Shown: piece by piece, positions 1 through 12,854 of the stretch
How positions within the stretch are numbered: position 1 is the first letter of the stretch
Layout: every line of letters starts with the position of its first letter
Assembly (NCBI RefSeq): GCF_035594125.1
Contig: NC_087158.1
Coordinates: 9,029,678-9,093,677, forward strand
Direction of reading: 5' to 3'
From: Scylla paramamosain
Taxonomy: Eukaryota > Arthropoda > Malacostraca > Decapoda > Portunidae
DNA: 64,000 nucleotides
Notes under the pieces: model-generated
The model's input: the letters and a program-made list of their open reading frames with translations, nothing else
Told to the model about the DNA's origin: nothing
Database searches by the model: none
Position numbers and translations under genes: made by a program

Positions 1-541
1 CTCACCGGGTTCGTCACAGCACAGCTTTCTCAGGGATGCCTACCCTGCCGTTGCCGCTGGAGTAGTGAAAGGAGTAGTAAGAGTAGTGAAAGGAGTAGTG
101 AAGAAAGTATTTCTCCAGGGATGCCCACTCTGGAAAATATTGACAGCAGAGCTTCAGCTACAGAAATGGAAGTGACATCCTTCAAGGGTGCTGCCTCAGG
201 GAAACCATTAGTGAAATCAATTAATGTGAGTAGGTACCTGTCTCCTTCTGATGTTGGAGGAGAGAGTGGTCCCACTATGTCAACAGCCACTCTAGCGAAG
301 GGTGAAACAACTGGGAGTTGTTTCATAGGCACAGGCTTGACTTTGCCTTTGTAGACATTTATCACAGGATTTACAAAATTTTCATGTCTGACCACATTCC
401 TGGCCAATAAAATTGATCGCCGATCTTCATTCTGGTCTTGCAATGGGAGAGGTGTCCAGCCAAAAGGCTTTCGTGAGCGACAGTTAACACTTGTCGACGG
501 CATTCTGCTGGAACAACCAAGACTTTCTTACTGAGGGTGCT
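1..541 (-). pseudogene. Ty3/gypsy (Gmr1-like) integrase remnant, runs off the window edge
   Basis: Integrase part of a degenerate gypsy polyprotein read right to left. The zinc-binding region appears in two frames: a segment like VAHESLLAGHLSHCKT, followed by FYWPGMW after a frameshift. It is followed by the catalytic-core start FARVAVDIVGPLSPP, which contains the first Asp, and by DFTNGFPEAAPLKD. The second Asp region is missing: after SRVGIPGE the frame runs into a GGAGTAGTGAAA-type repeat. The integrase follows directly on the protease linker of the neighbouring gag-protease entry, with no reverse transcriptase between them. That order is known for the Gmr1 clade, so RT/RNase H may lie left of base 1. 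Frameshifts make it non-functional. Confidence 0.75.
54..112. repeat. Short GGAGTAGTGAAA minisatellite
   Basis: Four to five imperfect copies of a 12-15 bp unit, GGAGTAGTGAAA or AGAGTAGTGAAA, interrupt the integrase frame. The phrase AGGGATGCC(C/T)AC occurs on both sides (about 33-45 and 118-127), which suggests the tract arose by duplication inside the integrase gene. Confidence 0.7.
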
Positions 542-2177
542 TTATTTGCAGGGTGAAGAGTGGCAGACACAGTGATACAATCCGTTGTGAAGTTCATAGC
601 TGAAGGATGATCTACTGCGGGTGGTCTCCTCTCTGATAGCAGCCTTGTTCCTTACAGCTAAGAGGAAGGCACACGAACCCTGCAAACGTGAGAAAACTTC
701 CAGTGTGATGGATAAGGGTTTGATGTTAGGCAGAGCAAGAGGGTGAATCTCCCTAGCAGCAGCAGCACACGTTTGGACAGCTTGTATTTGTTCGTCAGCA
801 GAAGATGTGACGACAGAAAGGTCATCTGGTGGTTGTGCTCCTTCAGCGTTGCCTATGAAGACACTGCAGAGCTTTATAGAGGCTCGAACGGCATCGACCC
901 ATCCAACGTAATATGGGCAACGTATGTAACACCTTACCAAAGGGAAGTGGTCAACACATCCCAGATAGTCGACAACAGGGATCTTCTTGCAGCTGAATAT
1001 ATCAACATCAGGCAGGGCTTCTTCAGATACAACAACACAAGTGCACCCAGTGTCCCGAACGTTGGTTGAGACTATGGAGCCATTAATGGTACCTGAAGTA
1101 AAACATTGCTGGCTTGACAGCCCAGAAAAGCAAAACCCAACTTTCTCGGCATTCTTAAGTTCATGAGGTTGTTTTGGTCCAAAAAGATAAGGATTTTTAG
1201 GGGAATTCGGCCTAATATGACCCACTTCTCCACACTTGTGACACTTTACTGTTGACTTCCGAACAGAAGGTAGAGATAATCGCGGTGTCACTGGTTTGCT
1301 ACTGAAGTTAGGTTTCTTGCTGTGCTCGGAGGTGGAGTGACTCTTCAGGTAAGAGTTGTGAGCCAAGGCCCATACGTCTGCCTTGCTGACAGTGTCTGTA
1401 AGGAAGTTTATACCATTCTCCTTCAGAAACATGTGAAGTTCAGGTGTGAGAGCTGTAAAGAACTGGTCGAGTATCACAAAAGGCCTCAGTGCAGAGTAAC
1501 TACGGTCTAATTCAATGGAGTCAAGCCAGTGGTCAAAGAGTCGACCCAGATGCATAGAAAACTGCTGGTACGTTTCACCAACACCAATTCTGGCCGATCT
1601 AAAGGTACTACAGTAATGGTCTGGAGTTCAATGAAAATGTTTCTGGAGCACATCTTTAAGCAGGGAATAGTCAGCAGTTATCTCTTTTAGACAAGGTAAT
1701 GTACACATCCACCAGCTTAACCATTAGGAGACTTGCCAATCGTACAGCCAGACTACCATCATTGATGTTAAGTAAAGATGTGATGCATTCAAAGCAAGAA
1801 AAATAGGAGGCTAGGTCTTCACCTTCTCTTTATAAAGGTAATGAAGGGCGAGAGACATTATCGTCCACAGGAGAGAAATGGTTACTGGTGTTACCTGCAG
1901 CTTTTAGTTTCAACTGTTCCAGGGCGAAGGAGTATTGACGTTCCTTCTCTCGTTCTTCTTGCTCCTCTCGTTCTCTCTCCTTCTCTCGTTCTTCTCTCTC
2001 CTTCTCTCATTCTTCTCTCTCCTCTCGTTCTGCTTCTTCCTTTGCTCTTCTTTCACTTCATTCCCTTTCTCTTTCATCTTGCTGCAGAGCTTGTTCCTGG
2101 GCAACGAATTTCTTGAAATCATCATCTTCATAGCCCAGCTCTCAGCTGAGTGTGATGAGTTCTTGGATGGAAGACAT
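542..2177 (-). pseudogene. Ty3/gypsy (Gmr1-like) gag-protease remnant
   Basis: The gag start is probably the ATG at 2177 (MSSIQELITLS), followed at once by an in-frame TGA and then ELGYEDDDFKKFVAQEQ. A highly charged Glu/Arg/Lys coiled-coil stretch follows (about 1940-2090; pyrimidine-rich on the plus strand). The open part, 542-1555, begins with a SCAN-like gag block (LFDHWLDSIELDRSYSALR), then a CCHC knuckle CHKCGEVGHIRPNS in which the last Cys has become Ser. A protease follows with the motif RDTGCTCVVVS near 1050. SCAN-like gag domains are known from Gmr1-like elements. At least one stop and several frameshifts break it. The frame ends just before the integrase remnant. Confidence 0.75.
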
Positions 2178-2384
2178 GTTAATCAAAACATTCAAGAGAA
2201 CGAGGAAAATGAATCCTTGCAGGGACCGAGAGTGACAAGTTGCAGAACAATGAATAAACAATCCTCCAACATGGGTTACTTCCAAAACCAATGTCACAGG
2301 AGTTACCTCCACACCTGACAAACGGACCTAAAGCCAGAGTCTAACAAAGACACACCTGATGATTTCATTTAAGTCTCTTTTCTG
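2178..2384. other. Leader/flank between gypsy gag and LINE remnant
   Basis: About 200 bp upstream of the gag start. It should hold leader or LTR sequence of the Gmr1-like element, but no second LTR copy exists in the window for comparison, so the boundary cannot be set. No coding signal seen. Confidence 0.3.
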
Positions 2385-3085
2385 CTATATGTTTTTTGGT
2401 ACCTCATCTTTAGCTAATCTCCAGGCCCCTGCCAGAGCCTCCTCAGCTTCCTTCTGTGATTTAAATTTTATTCTTATGGGTCTGTGCCCTTCACCAGTGA
2501 ATTTCCCAACTCTGAGGTATTCTTCCACTTCATCAACCAGACATCTTCCCTCCTCTTGTACCTTTCCCACCACTTTGTTTACTCTTTCAACTCTTTCTCT
2601 CTTACTGCTTTGTTGATTTCCTTAATTTCCTTAACCCCAAAGACAATTATACATTTCTTTTTGTCAACTGTGTCTTGATAACATTTACCACCTTTTGCAT
2701 TATTTTGGCCTCATTTAATTGTTCTATTATTTTCTCAGTTTACTGTCTCTCCCTGTATGATCTCTTGCTCACTGTTTCTCCAACTTATCTATTTTCCTCT
2801 CAAACTTTAGCTTATCTCCTTCTTGGAGCTTTTTCCATGCATCTTGCCTTTCACTTAAATGCACTACAGTTTTGACACTTCCACTTTCTTACTGCATTCC
2901 TTAATTTATATCTCCAGAGCATTGCACTGATTTCTTATCTCTATGTTTTCGGCTCTCAATCCCTTCAGTTCTTTAATTTGGCTTACCTGGGTCTCTTCCA
3001 TAGCTCTGAATCTCTCTTATCAGTTTTTCCATGTCATTTTCCAGGGCCAACACTCTTCTTTGCCATAGTTTTATGCTAAAACTCG
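2385..3085 (-). pseudogene. Non-LTR retrotransposon ORF1 remnant
   Basis: Minus-strand fragments of a LINE ORF1. The upstream part (about 2995-3075) reads as a coiled coil (VLALENDMEKLIREIQ). The downstream part, 2385-2573, reads EEYLRVGKFTGEGHRPIRIK then FKSQKEAEEALAGAWRLAKD, resembling the RRM-like region of L1/CR1-type ORF1 proteins. It is followed by QKRDLNE after a stop. Stops and frameshifts separate the blocks, so it is a fossil. Family assignment is inference from motif resemblance. Confidence 0.5.
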
Positions 3086-3134
3086 CTGTCACTGGCGCAA
3101 AACCCTGAGAAGTTGTTTTGTCCCGCCTCCAACA

Positions 3135-3138
<4 letters not shown>

Positions 3139-3165
<27 letters not shown>
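3139..3165. repeat. (TG)n microsatellite
   Basis: Perfect TG dinucleotide run of about 27 bp. Confidence 0.95.
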
Positions 3166-3185
3166 ATCTATCAATTTAAATATTC

Positions 3186-3189
<4 letters not shown>

Positions 3190-3217
<28 letters not shown>
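3190..3217. repeat. (GA)n microsatellite
   Basis: Perfect GA run of about 28 bp. Confidence 0.95.
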
Positions 3218-3253
3218 TGTATATCAGTAATGATAATGATATTAATAATTTTA

Positions 3254-3254
3254 A

Positions 3255-3305
<51 letters not shown>
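3254..3305. repeat. (ATT)n microsatellite
   Basis: Trinucleotide ATT run of about 50 bp. Confidence 0.95.
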
Positions 3306-3306
<1 letters not shown>

Positions 3307-3313
3307 ATGATAA

Positions 3314-3339
3314 TAGAGAGAGAGAGAGAGAGAGAGAGG
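3314..3339. repeat. (GA)n microsatellite at outer edge of an inverted repeat
   Basis: GA run directly abutting the left arm of the 3339-4518 inverted-repeat unit. The right arm is abutted by the complementary (TC)n at 4522. Confidence 0.9.
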
Positions 3340-3510
3340 GGGGAGGTGACACAAGGCCACCATGCCTGGTGCAAAGAAATGGGCAGGGCTGTGGGCAGGT
3401 GAGAACTAAGGATCACTTGGGTGGGGAGGGCGGAAAGAAGTATAGTGTGGAGGATATTAAAATAATTTACAAATGAATTAATTGATTAATATTATTTTTA
3501 TAATTAACTA

Positions 3511-3613
3511 TAATAATAACAATAATAATAATAATAATAATAATAATAATTATAGTTATTATCATTATTATTATTATAATTTTTATTTTTATTTTATTAG
3601 TAGTAGTAGTAGC
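3511..3613. repeat. (AAT)n, TTATT-rich and (TAG)n low-complexity block
   Basis: AAT run at 3511-3550, TTATT-rich sequence to 3596 and a short TAG run at 3597-3613. Confidence 0.9.
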
Positions 3614-4132
<519 letters not shown>

Positions 4133-4519
4133 GATCTGCCACAGCCCCCTTACATAATGTTGGCCCCTTCGTGATTGGCTGGCACACTGCTGCTCTTTGG
4201 GCCAATCACAGAGTTTCCCATCTCCAGTCTCAACCCAAATACCAGCTCACTCCTTACTGAATTCAGCGCTGCCAACGCCCATCTTTGCTACTCGCGACAT
4301 AGTGCTACCAATGTCATCACCCCGTTGCAACAGTATTATTATCACTACCATTATGTATGCATCTTGTTATCCAGAGAGAGAGAAAGAGAGATTGTGAGAC
4401 CTCCACACTACACTTCTTTGCACCCTCACCAATCAAGGGATTCTTAGTTCTCACTTGCCTGTACCCCTACCCTTTTTTTTCATGCCAGGCACAGTGGCCT
4501 TGTATCACCCCTCCCCCTG

Positions 4520-4619
<100 letters not shown>

Positions 4620-4641
4620 GTTATTTATTCTTTCTCAGCAG

Positions 4642-5693
<1,052 letters not shown>

Positions 5694-6096
5694 TGCCTCC
5701 TGAGCATAGATGGGCGTTATCACAAGAAATTATTGCAATAATTTATTGCTATAACAGTATCGGGTTATCAGTTATCCAATAATTATATTTCCTGCTTTAT
5801 GGCTTTTGGAATATGAATAATTTGAAGTTTTAAATTTTCAAAATGAAATGTAGTTATTTTACTTAAAACGGTACTTCTCTTTAGTTAAGAGAAGGATAAA
5901 CATTGAATCTGAATTTTTCTAAGATTTTTCTAAGTTTTCTTAAAGATTTGGATTTATCGATTTATTAGCTATTGAGCAATAAATTTATCACCAGTTATCG
6001 ATTACTGGTTATCGCCGATAAGGTTGTTATCGATTTAGCAGTTATTTTGATTTTTTTTTTTTTAGTCATCATACCCAGCTATGCTCCCAAGAGGCA
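5694..6096. mobile_element. Short inverted-repeat-bounded AT-rich element
   Basis: The left end TGCCTCCTGAGCATAGATGG and the reverse complement of the right end (TGCCTCTTGGGAGCATAGC) match over about 30 bp with gaps, enclosing about 340 bp of AT-rich DNA with repeated TTATCG/CGATAA words. No coding capacity and no clear target duplication. It looks like a MITE; the superfamily cannot be assigned. Confidence 0.45.
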
Positions 6097-6480
6097 AGCA
6101 ACAGCGCACTACTGGCAGCTTCACTCAACACTGCCACTTTATGTTGTACCATGATGCTGATGTCAGCCACAACACTCACAACTTCCACAGGAAGGAGAAA
6201 TCGGGGTAACAACATCTTCCATCATCCCCATGCCAGTGAAAACAACACTGGTCATAATACAGGGGGTGAGGGGCTCCAGACAAGAAGTAATCAGGCTTGC
6301 CCATCTGACCAGCATGGCAACAATGAACAAACGTGGCCACCAAAACCACCACAACCACTCCCAAGTCAATCCAAGTCCAAATCAGCCAAACACTGGGCCT
6401 CCACGTGCTATCTGCATTCATGCCTTCTTGACTGCGGATGACACAACAAATCTGAGTATCAAACCTCTGTCTTCTTCTCT
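6097..6480. other. Unassigned, possibly eroded gypsy sequence
   Basis: Proline/asparagine-rich open frames occur on both strands without recognisable motifs. It is contiguous with the gypsy gag-protease remnant to the right and may be its downstream linker; no motif proves this. Confidence 0.3.
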
Positions 6481-7935
6481 CTGCTGGTTATTCAGGACCT
6501 TATTACTCACTCCTAACTTTGACTTGTCCAAACCCTTACCAGCAGCGAGATAGGCCTCTGGGCACTCTGTCCCTAGTGCAGCATCAACACCAAGTCTGCA
6601 CTCTTCTAGGGGTGGCCCTGCTTGCCTGCAGTTGACCCCAGGAGAACCCAGGCACCCAGCTATGGGCTGCTCGCCTCACCTTAGGGCAAGTAACAACTTT
6701 ACCCCAGTCATACTTCTCTGCCACAGCCTTCTCTAGGACTTTGCCTGTGAATGGAGAAGTCACCTATACTCATCCACTTTCCAGGTTATTTCCTAAAAGG
6801 AAATCAACACCTAACACTGACAGGCCTCCCACTAATGCCAACCACACCTCTTTGGTCACTAGCAGGCACTGAAACCTCATCTGAGGCAACTCACTTCCCA
6901 GTCACATTTCTACACAGCAACTGCTGTGCTGCCATATCGCACAACACAGTAATGGGGTACTTAACAGTGCCTTAACACAAAAATAGATAGCATCAGTCCA
7001 AACGAGACCTCATGGAGGATGGTGAGGTATCAATAACAGACAATGGGGCAGTACTTCCTGTCTCTCTCCTCTCTTAACCAAACATTGGCTGAACCTCATT
7101 ACTCTCCTGATCTCACCCATGAGATACAATCAAGGCCACCACTTTCTGGGGGGACTTAGAATCTGCAGCAGTCACAAGCTTAGGACAGTTGAACTTAATG
7201 ACAATAATGACACATAGGTTGCATGCTATATCTGGGATTGCTATGCATCATGCTTCAGGTGCTTGGTGGAAACTCATTACCAACAGGACTTATCCTACCA
7301 GACACTTTACCACTGCCACTACCGTAGTGTAGACTTCCCACCAGACTGGTACCAGCTGTGCCTCCAGACAAACTGTCTGGCTGTGCCAGACACCCCACTT
7401 ATCCAACGAGATGCAGGTCTGTGGACTAATGCATGGTCCATGCAGCTGCCTCCTTTAGGCTTTTAAACGTCTTTTCCTAGAATAGCAGTACAAGTTCCTT
7501 CTCAGCCACATTAACAGACTCCTCCATCACCATTAGCTCCTTCAATTCTTGATTGGATGTGGCTTGTTCACTACCAGTCAGTTTTTCAAAAATCTTTTTA
7601 AGATAGTGAGCACACTCGAGGTAAGAGTCATCAGGTCTTTTCTTACCACCTCAGAATTGTAACCTGTAGACCTCAGACTGCAGCTCATAGGCTCAAAGAA
7701 TATCAGCCTTAAACTCATCATAATTCTCCAAATCATCTACTGACATCCTGTCTTAAACTTCTAACACCTCATCTTTCAACATATTAGCGACAAGGCCAGC
7801 TCAACGCTCCTGCCACCTTCTCAAACCTCCTAAACCATTCTGTCATTTTCTCATCAAACTCTGGTACAGCTTTAAATTTCTCACCATTTGGCTTCTTCCT
7901 TTACTACTTCTCCCCCTCACATACCATGAGGTGAG
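6481..7935 (-). pseudogene. Degenerate Ty3/gypsy gag-protease remnant, probably Gmr1-like
   Basis: Read from 7935 down on the minus strand, scattered frames give a gag block (DDLENYDEFKADIL, AYELQSEVYRLQF, KRPDDSYLECAHYLKKIFEK) of the SCAN-like type. A broken zinc knuckle MCHYCH near 7190-7240 follows, then the protease-adjacent phrase LSVLGVDFLLGNNLESG at 6776-6845, a signature of this gypsy group just before the pol linker. Stops and frameshifts occur every 50-100 bp. It is clearly older than the remnant at 1-2177 and too eroded to link formally to it. Confidence 0.55.
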
Positions 7936-7978
7936 TTAACCTCTATTCAAGTTTTTCCAACTCATATATTCTTGTTCT

Positions 7979-7983
<5 letters not shown>

Positions 7984-8058
<75 letters not shown>
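7984..8058. repeat. (GA)n microsatellite
   Basis: Uninterrupted GA run of about 75 bp. Confidence 0.98.
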
Positions 8059-8062
<4 letters not shown>

Positions 8063-9919
8063 GGGATATATACAGCTCCAACTTAGGCAGGGTAGGCAAG
8101 GTTTACTCTATACGTATATGTGTGATACTGATGGTAGGTAAATATGACTGCTATTTGTCAAAACAGCATGAAACTCAGGGTGATAATGTGCAAAATTTGG
8201 GATGGTAAGAATTTAGGACTAAGCGTGAAACACGAGGATCGTGAATCTTGGATAGTGTAAAACTCGGAAAGGTAGTGTATTGTGTGTTCCTACTATGTCC
8301 AGAAGGGTAGTGTATGATGTGTTCCTATGTCTAATTTTCTCATAAACCTCATGTTCCTTCTTTCCAGCTACATTCATGCAGTTTATATAAATTTAAGTCA
8401 CTCAGCCCATGGCCTTGCCCTAAAGGGGACCACTGGCAGCTTGCAGGACTAGTGCAGTGCTCTTCTTTGAAGGACTTAATCATGATTACAATTGATAGTG
8501 TAAAAACTGAAAATAAATTCAAAACAGATAAAAAAGAGTGTTGATAATAGTAGCATTCCACCACCATTGCTTCCACAGATGGGGATAAGCTTGGCTATCC
8601 TACCCAGTAAGTCATTGGCTCAGCATAGTGACAAGACCCTAATGGAACCTCATTGGTTACAATACTGATACTTAGCAGTATCACATGACTTGCATTTACA
8701 AATACAGTAAATTCAGGTCCAGTATGTTCTACCTGTGCTTACCCCTTCATTTTCATAAACATAATGTTCTGGTATTTTCAAAACCTCAAGCAAGCTTTTC
8801 TCTTTTCAGAAGAATCCAGTGGAAGGTTGCAAGACATTGAAGTCCGATAGGAGACTCATCACGTGGCCATAGGGTTTGACTTGCCTTATTCCCTGGCATC
8901 AAATATACACCAGTATCCAAGATTTGCTCCTAAATTTTTGAGCTCAATATTGCACATTTAAAGCAAAAACAGAAGCAAAGAAGTTCTTGAGTCTTATAAA
9001 ACTCAAGATATCTATTGTTGTACATGTTCATGTATTTCATTATTGAAACAATCACATCATTGTATGGTAACTATTCATTGTTTGCAAACTGATTCATGAT
9101 ATTAAAATAGCTACCACACTAGCACTTGTACCATTGATTTTCCTTTAAAGTGAGATGCTAGCATCCCTTACTGTTTTACTCTCAGATGCTAGCTTTCTGC
9201 CCAGATCAGTAAGATCCAAAATGGCTCTGGATTTATATTCTCATCTTGCAGTTTCATGGTGATACATATAACACCTCAAATCATAAAAATACCTATAAAA
9301 TATATATTTATTACCTATGCATGAAGGCTTGGCGAATAAATTGTTAGTTAAAATTGTTTATATACACAGAAGAACCAGCTGGGCAGGCACAAGCATAGTT
9401 TTGATTGTTGTTTTGCATGTATTTCTCAAGCCAATCCTAAGGGAAGAAAAAAAGATGGAGAGATGCTAAGATATCCTCATTGAAATGTTGAGGAACCCGC
9501 CAGACTTGCAGGAAGTAACTTCTTCAGATTTTAAGAACTTAGAACAGGATATTGATTTCTTCAATATTCATTTCACCTAAGCCAAAAATCCAAGACAAAA
9601 AGAAAAGAAATAAGGCATATCTAGTCCAAAATTTAACCCTGTGGGACTTAGCCTCAACTAAACTCAGCGGGGCGTACAGTGTTCTCATGCCTATTGATCG
9701 TTCAGCATAAGCGATTTCACATATTCGTGGATTTTTTCTTAACCTAACTAATAAGGAGTTTTCTGAGTTGCCAGATGTCACCACAGGCTCAGTCTTTCAG
9801 CCCATCAAAACAATATTGGTACTTCACTGGTATTCCTTATTCAGCAGTCCTGAACACAACATATTGTTCATTTTTGACCAAGAAAACAAATGTTTTTTAA
9901 CACTTACACACTGATGCAA

Positions 9920-9921
<2 letters not shown>
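8059..9921. other. Non-coding interval, nothing recognised
   Basis: AT-rich, with only short random open frames on either strand. A motif CATATTCGTGGATTTT at 9718-9733 recurs at 11,408-11,423 (CCATATTCGTGGATTTTC), suggesting a small dispersed repeat. No RNA gene, TIR or LTR seen. Confidence 0.5.

Positions 9922-9984
<63 letters not shown>
9922..9984. repeat. (TC)n microsatellite
   Basis: Uninterrupted TC run of about 62 bp. Confidence 0.97.
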
Positions 9985-9986
<2 letters not shown>

Positions 9987-10480
9987 AAGCTAACAAAGCG
10001 AGAAAAAGAGAGTGGGCAGAGAGGGGTGGAGGCAGGAAGCAGCCAATCAGGAGTTAGCCATGTCTGGCATCGCTGTAGAGGGTAAGGCTAGCCACTGACC
10101 CCCACCTTCGGAGAAAAACCGTTCTACCTTCGAGTGCGTTTGAGCCAACTATTCCACATTTTAAGACCTAGAATGTTCATAAAATAAAGCAAATGCTTGA
10201 TAATTTTGAAATACTGTATGCCATAATTTGCAAACAATTAGTTCATAAAATAAAATGAGTATTTGAAAGCCTCAAAGTAATTATACCCAAATTTGGTAGA
10301 CAGGTTCATTTTGTCGAGGGTTTATTTGCATGTTTAGTCCCCTTTCATTTGTTTTTTTTTTTTTTTTTAGTATTATGTACAATACATATAATAATTGTTT
10401 CTTAGTGTGTTAGTGAATTTTAAGTGTGCTTAAAAGTGTGAGATGCATATTTTATGGTGGGTGTAAACTAAGTACAAGTG
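9985..10480. other. Non-coding interval, nothing recognised
   Basis: AT-rich sequence with a T17 run near 10,353. No open frame of note. Confidence 0.5.
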
Positions 10481-11380
10481 CAGTGGATTTTCTAACATAA
10501 TTCACTCCTGAATGCTGTTCGAAAAACAACTATTTCCCCACAGGAATCGATATAAAACAGATTAATCTATTCTCAGACACCCATCCACCATGTCTTAGTG
10601 GGAAATGCTGACGCTCCCACTGCTATGATGGCCGCTCCACAATATCTCCATCTTAGATTTTTTTTTTTTTCTTAAAGGATATACTTAATGAACTTAGAGA
10701 CACAAAACTTATCAAAAGACATTGTTAAGACCATACAAGCATTCTCTTTATCACCCATCAAGTGAGAGAAGCCCTACAGACCGACACAGAAATGCAACCC
10801 ACTCACTGCCAAAATGAAGGTGATCATAACACTCAGACATCTTGCTGCTGGGAAAAGCTACTCAGAAAATACAGTTGTGCAGTAGTGATGGTGTTGTGGG
10901 TCATAGAGAGCCACAGGAGGCTCAGGATTACCCGAGTGACGAACCTTGTTCAATTACATCGAGGTTCTTCAACGGGATCACATTTAGCTTATTTCAAAGA
11001 TTGAATTTTTGTCTTAGCCTCTGTGTCTCTCCTCCAAATATATAAAAATTAAGGAAATATTTAGGGAAACTATAAATTAGTAATAAATGGCAGCTTTTGC
11101 AACATCTTGTAGTAACTGAAATCAAGTAACTTTGAAAACAAATTATTGTCTTAGCCTCTGTGTCTCTCCTCCAAATATATGAAAATTAAGGAAATATTTA
11201 GAGAAACTATAAATTAGTAATAAATGGCAGCTTTTGCCACATCTTGTAGTAACTGAAATCAAGTAACTTTGAAAACAAATTATGGTACAGCAACCGAAGC
11301 AATTACAAGCTTTTTTTTTTTTTTTTTTTTTTAACCGAGTTGTTCTCAAAGGGAGATGTTCGATAACCAAGGTTCCATTG
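10481..11380. mobile_element. Tigger/pogo-like non-autonomous repeat, copy B
   Basis: Homologous to 4642-5339 over its length. The right end GATAACCAAGGTTCCATTG is followed by TA. The left end CAGTGGA is partly eroded. It is longer than copy A because of a 137-bp tandem duplication, a T-run near 10,658 and a T22 run near 11,310. Non-coding. Confidence 0.65.
11011..11284. repeat. 137-bp tandem duplication inside Tigger-like copy B
   Basis: The segment starting GTCTTAGCCTCTGTGTCTCT at 11,011 repeats at 11,148 with few differences (AAATATATAAAA vs AAATATATGAAA; TTTGCAACATC vs TTTGCCACATC). Copy A has only one unit. Confidence 0.9.
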
Positions 11381-11442
11381 TATTTCTAATCCTTGTAGGA
11401 GTGGTTTCCCATATTCGTGGATTTTCACAGGGGAACACTGTA

Positions 11443-12148
11443 CCATATTTTATGGCTTATAAAGCACTACATCTTAGAAGACATCTTGATTTTATTAAGT
11501 CTGGGAAAAAGAAAGAAACTTGCCTGATATAGTAACTATCTTCAGTTTTCATTATTTGTTAGAATTCACTCAAACATTTAAGTGATTACTAATCAAATTG
11601 ATATTGAAATATTAATTTAACATTAGTATGTTAGATTATTGTTATTATTATTGATGTAAATAAGAGATGTGGAGCAGGAGTTGATATATTGTTATTTTGT
11701 CTCTGCTCCTTGTTGAGCAAAAACACTTAATGACTTGGACATTAGCAGACTATGCAGGGTGTCTGTTTCATGATTTTAGCTCACACTGGTGGTATAACAT
11801 GACTCCGAAATTACCAAATCATCTGAGGTGAGTCACTGAGCACTAAACAGCTGAGGTGGTAATTTATCAATACAATGAAATACCTTGAATATGTTACCAG
11901 TAATAAGATATTATACCTTAATACTCTAATATACATTTTTTCCTAAAAACACTTTAACAGTATTACTTGATTTGAATGTCTTATAATATTTGAAATACTT
12001 GTAACAGGTAAGTACACTGAGGTTGTATCATATAAGAGGTTGAATCAAATAGCTAAGCTAACTTCCAACATTCATCTTAAAAGATGCATGGGTATTTTTC
12101 AATGTATGTTTTAAGGAAAAAGTGCATCTTATAAGCTGCAAAATATGT
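11443..12148. mobile_element. Inverted-repeat-bounded element (~700 bp), TA flanked
   Basis: The left end CCATATTTTATGGCTTATAA and the reverse complement of the right end (ACATATTTTGCAGCTTATAA) form imperfect terminal inverted repeats of about 30 bp, each flanked by TA (11,441-11,442; 12,149-12,150). The interior is AT-rich and non-coding. This fits a degraded Tc1/mariner/pogo-type MITE; superfamily is inference. Confidence 0.5.
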
Positions 12149-12396
12149 TACCCTAACCTAACCAAGCTTATCCTAACCTTTCACCCGTTTCACAAGTTGA
12201 ATTCACACCATATTGCACCACCATCCCTGAAGAACACTCCATTGCTTATAAACCAAAAGTCCACTATAGTTGCTAAGTCAAAGGATGATGGTACTGGACA
12301 GTAGAAAGCCATTTCTGGGAGCAAGGCCAAGTCAATGCAAGCATCCTATGTCAGAAGATCAAGAGACGGTCAACAGAAATACATTCTTGTGTGATT
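12149..12396. other. Unassigned interval
   Basis: Contains CCTAACCTAACC words near 12,151-12,180 and one random 60-residue frame. No supported feature. Confidence 0.4.

Positions 12397-12854
<458 letters not shown>

Noticed and set aside
8349..8576. 75-codon minus-strand frame
   Set aside because: AT-rich random frame without motif or conserved partner.
9539..9784. 81-codon minus-strand frame
   Set aside because: No recognisable motif, no flanking gene signals; part of it is a dispersed ATTCGTGGATTTT repeat.
12148..12180. CCTAACCTAACC words as interstitial telomere repeat
   Set aside because: Only two or three imperfect TTAGG-type units; the similar GGTTAGGTTAG at 56,300-56,340 is also too short and irregular.
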